DNA of 64,000 bases, taken from NCBI RefSeq assembly GCF_000733775.1, contig NZ_JPOE01000002.1, forward strand, positions 1,922,001-1,986,000, given 5' to 3'. The DNA is from Thiomonas sp. FB-Cd. GTDB taxonomy: Bacteria > Pseudomonadota > Gammaproteobacteria > Burkholderiales > Burkholderiaceae_C. This document shows, in pieces, positions 63,123-64,000 of this stretch (its first letter is position 1; each line of letters opens with the position of its first letter). The translations under genes and the position numbers were made by a program. Under the pieces are notes generated by a model. The model saw only the letters and a list, made by a program, of their open reading frames with translations. It did not search any database and was not told where the DNA came from.

Positions 63123-64000
63123 TGCCGGAGATCTCCGCCCTGCTGACGACATACAACCGCGCGCATCTACTGCCGCGCGTCCTGCAGGGCCTTGCCGAGC
63201 AGCGGTTATCGATCTCACGCTTCGAGATCGTCGCGATCGACGACGGGTCATCGGACACAACTCCGCAGGTGCTTTCCGCTTGGCAGGACCGGCTGCCGCT
63301 GCGCATCGTGCGCCAGCAGCATGCCGGACTTGCCGCGGCAAAGAATCTCGGGTTGTTCGTCGCACGTGCGCCGATCATCGTTTTTCTCGACGACGATGAC
63401 GTGGCCGAGCCTGATTTGCTGCTCGCGCATCTTGCTACCCATCTGGCGAACCCCGATCCAGCGGTGGCCGTCCTCGGCTATACGACCCTTGCCCCGGAAA
63501 TCGGCGCGCTGCCAGTCATGCATCACGTGACCCAGGTCGGATGTCAGCTTTTTTCCTACGGCTGGATGAAGCCCGGCCAGTTCCTGGATTACAAAGCCTT
63601 CTGGGGTGGGCGCAGTTCATGCAAGCGCAGCCTGCTGGTACAGCACGGAATATTTCAACCCGACTTCCAGTTCGGCTGCGAGGACATTGAGCTCGGCTGG
63701 CGGCTGGCGTCGCGGGGCCTGCGCGTCATCTACCAGCCTCGCGCGCATGCGGTGATGATCCGCGCCCTGAGCTTCAATGACTTCTGTGCGCGTTCCTACC
63801 GTCAGGGACGCTCGCAGTACAGGTTTGCTCGCCTCCACGATGTCGCCGAAGTGCACGCCTACTGCGAGATCGACTCCGCGCTCGCAGCATGGAGCCAGCA
63901 CGGCCCCGACTACGCCGCGCACTTGGCCTGGGCAGGCAAGATGGATCGTTTGGCGAATGCTTGGCAACGCGGCGAAATCGCCCTGGACCCACGGTTCCAG
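63119..64000 (+). CDS. Family 2 glycosyltransferase (3' end outside window)
   Basis: An open frame runs from ATG 63119 to the window edge (294 codons seen). It begins ISALLTTYNRAHLLPRVLQG, with EIVAIDDGSSDTTPQVL, the FLDDDD metal motif near residue 90, and FGCEDIELGWRLASRGLRV, all typical of GT2 enzymes. A second ATG directly follows the first. It overlaps the preceding gene by four bases (ATGA), consistent with one long polysaccharide operon. Confidence 0.85.
   Translation, partial: MMPEISALLTTYNRAHLLPRVLQGLAEQRLSISRFEIVAIDDGSSDTTPQVLSAWQDRLPLRIVRQQHAGLAAAKNLGLFVARAPIIVFLDDDDVAEPDLLLAHLATHLANPDPAVAVLGYTTLAPEIGALPVMHHVTQVGCQLFSYGWMKPGQFLDYKAFWGGRSSCKRSLLVQHGIFQPDFQFGCEDIELGWRLASRGLRVIYQPRAHAVMIRALSFNDFCARSYRQGRSQYRFARLHDVAEVHAYCEIDSALAAWSQHGPDYAAHLAWAGKMDRLANAWQRGEIALDPRFQ

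Noticed and set aside
53751..64000. Integrated prophage or integrative element at tRNA-Lys
   Set aside because: No integrase, phage gene or repeat of the tRNA 3' end was found in the window.
1..64000. CRISPR arrays or rRNA genes
   Set aside because: No regularly spaced repeats and no rRNA signature were seen on either strand.

Overview
The window is a dense, GC-rich bacterial chromosome segment from a betaproteobacterium, most likely a Burkholderiales member. This rests on the gene set and order: fruA-oprB, nusB-ribH-ribBX, tamA-tamB, ybgC-tolQRA, tolB-pal-cpoB-queC and msbA-waaL. The genus cannot be fixed from the sequence alone; a Thiomonas-like organism is only a guess.

Layout. 1-16.5 kb is mostly housekeeping: the end of a fructose PTS permease with a sugar porin, an RhlE helicase, a DMT exporter, a RidA-like protein, topoisomerase IV (parE-parC), a methyltransferase, dapA-bamC, a fatty-acid desaturase and rsmB-purN. 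17.4-18.9 kb is a complete IS110-family (IS1111-like) insertion sequence that sits immediately before nrdR and appears to have split its ribosome binding site. nrdR-ribD follow. 20.6-22.5 kb is a small mobile island containing an intact tnpB with a candidate omega RNA, a 32-bp perfect palindrome, a decayed fic gene and flanking inverted repeats. 22.5-32.6 kb carries aminotransferase-nusB-ribH-ribBX, tamA-tamB and riboflavin synthase, all on the minus strand. 32.7-35.6 kb is ybgC-tolQ-tolR-tolA. The rest of the tol-pal cluster (tolB-pal-cpoB) lies 11.5 kb further on, separated by dnaE, a cation/proton antiporter, a YbdK ligase, msbA, an O-antigen ligase and two glycosyltransferases. queC, a YeeE-type sulfur transporter and tcdA follow, then two tRNA-Lys genes flanking a YidB-like gene.

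From 53.9 kb to the end is a surface-polysaccharide island: a broken wzm fragment, a VapBC toxin-antitoxin pair, an orphan ribbon-helix-helix gene, an intact wzm-wzt ABC exporter and a run of glycosyltransferases. These include a double-GT2 protein and a methyltransferase/coiled-coil/GT4 fusion. The last gene runs off the window.

The most unusual signals are non-coding. A second, solo copy of the tnpB-element end structure lies downstream of the DMT exporter (4655-4712) and keeps its fold, with at least one compensatory base-pair change. The IS1111-like element has a transposase-free right end where a bridge (seek) RNA is expected. Three DnaA-box-like sequences cluster at the parE start.
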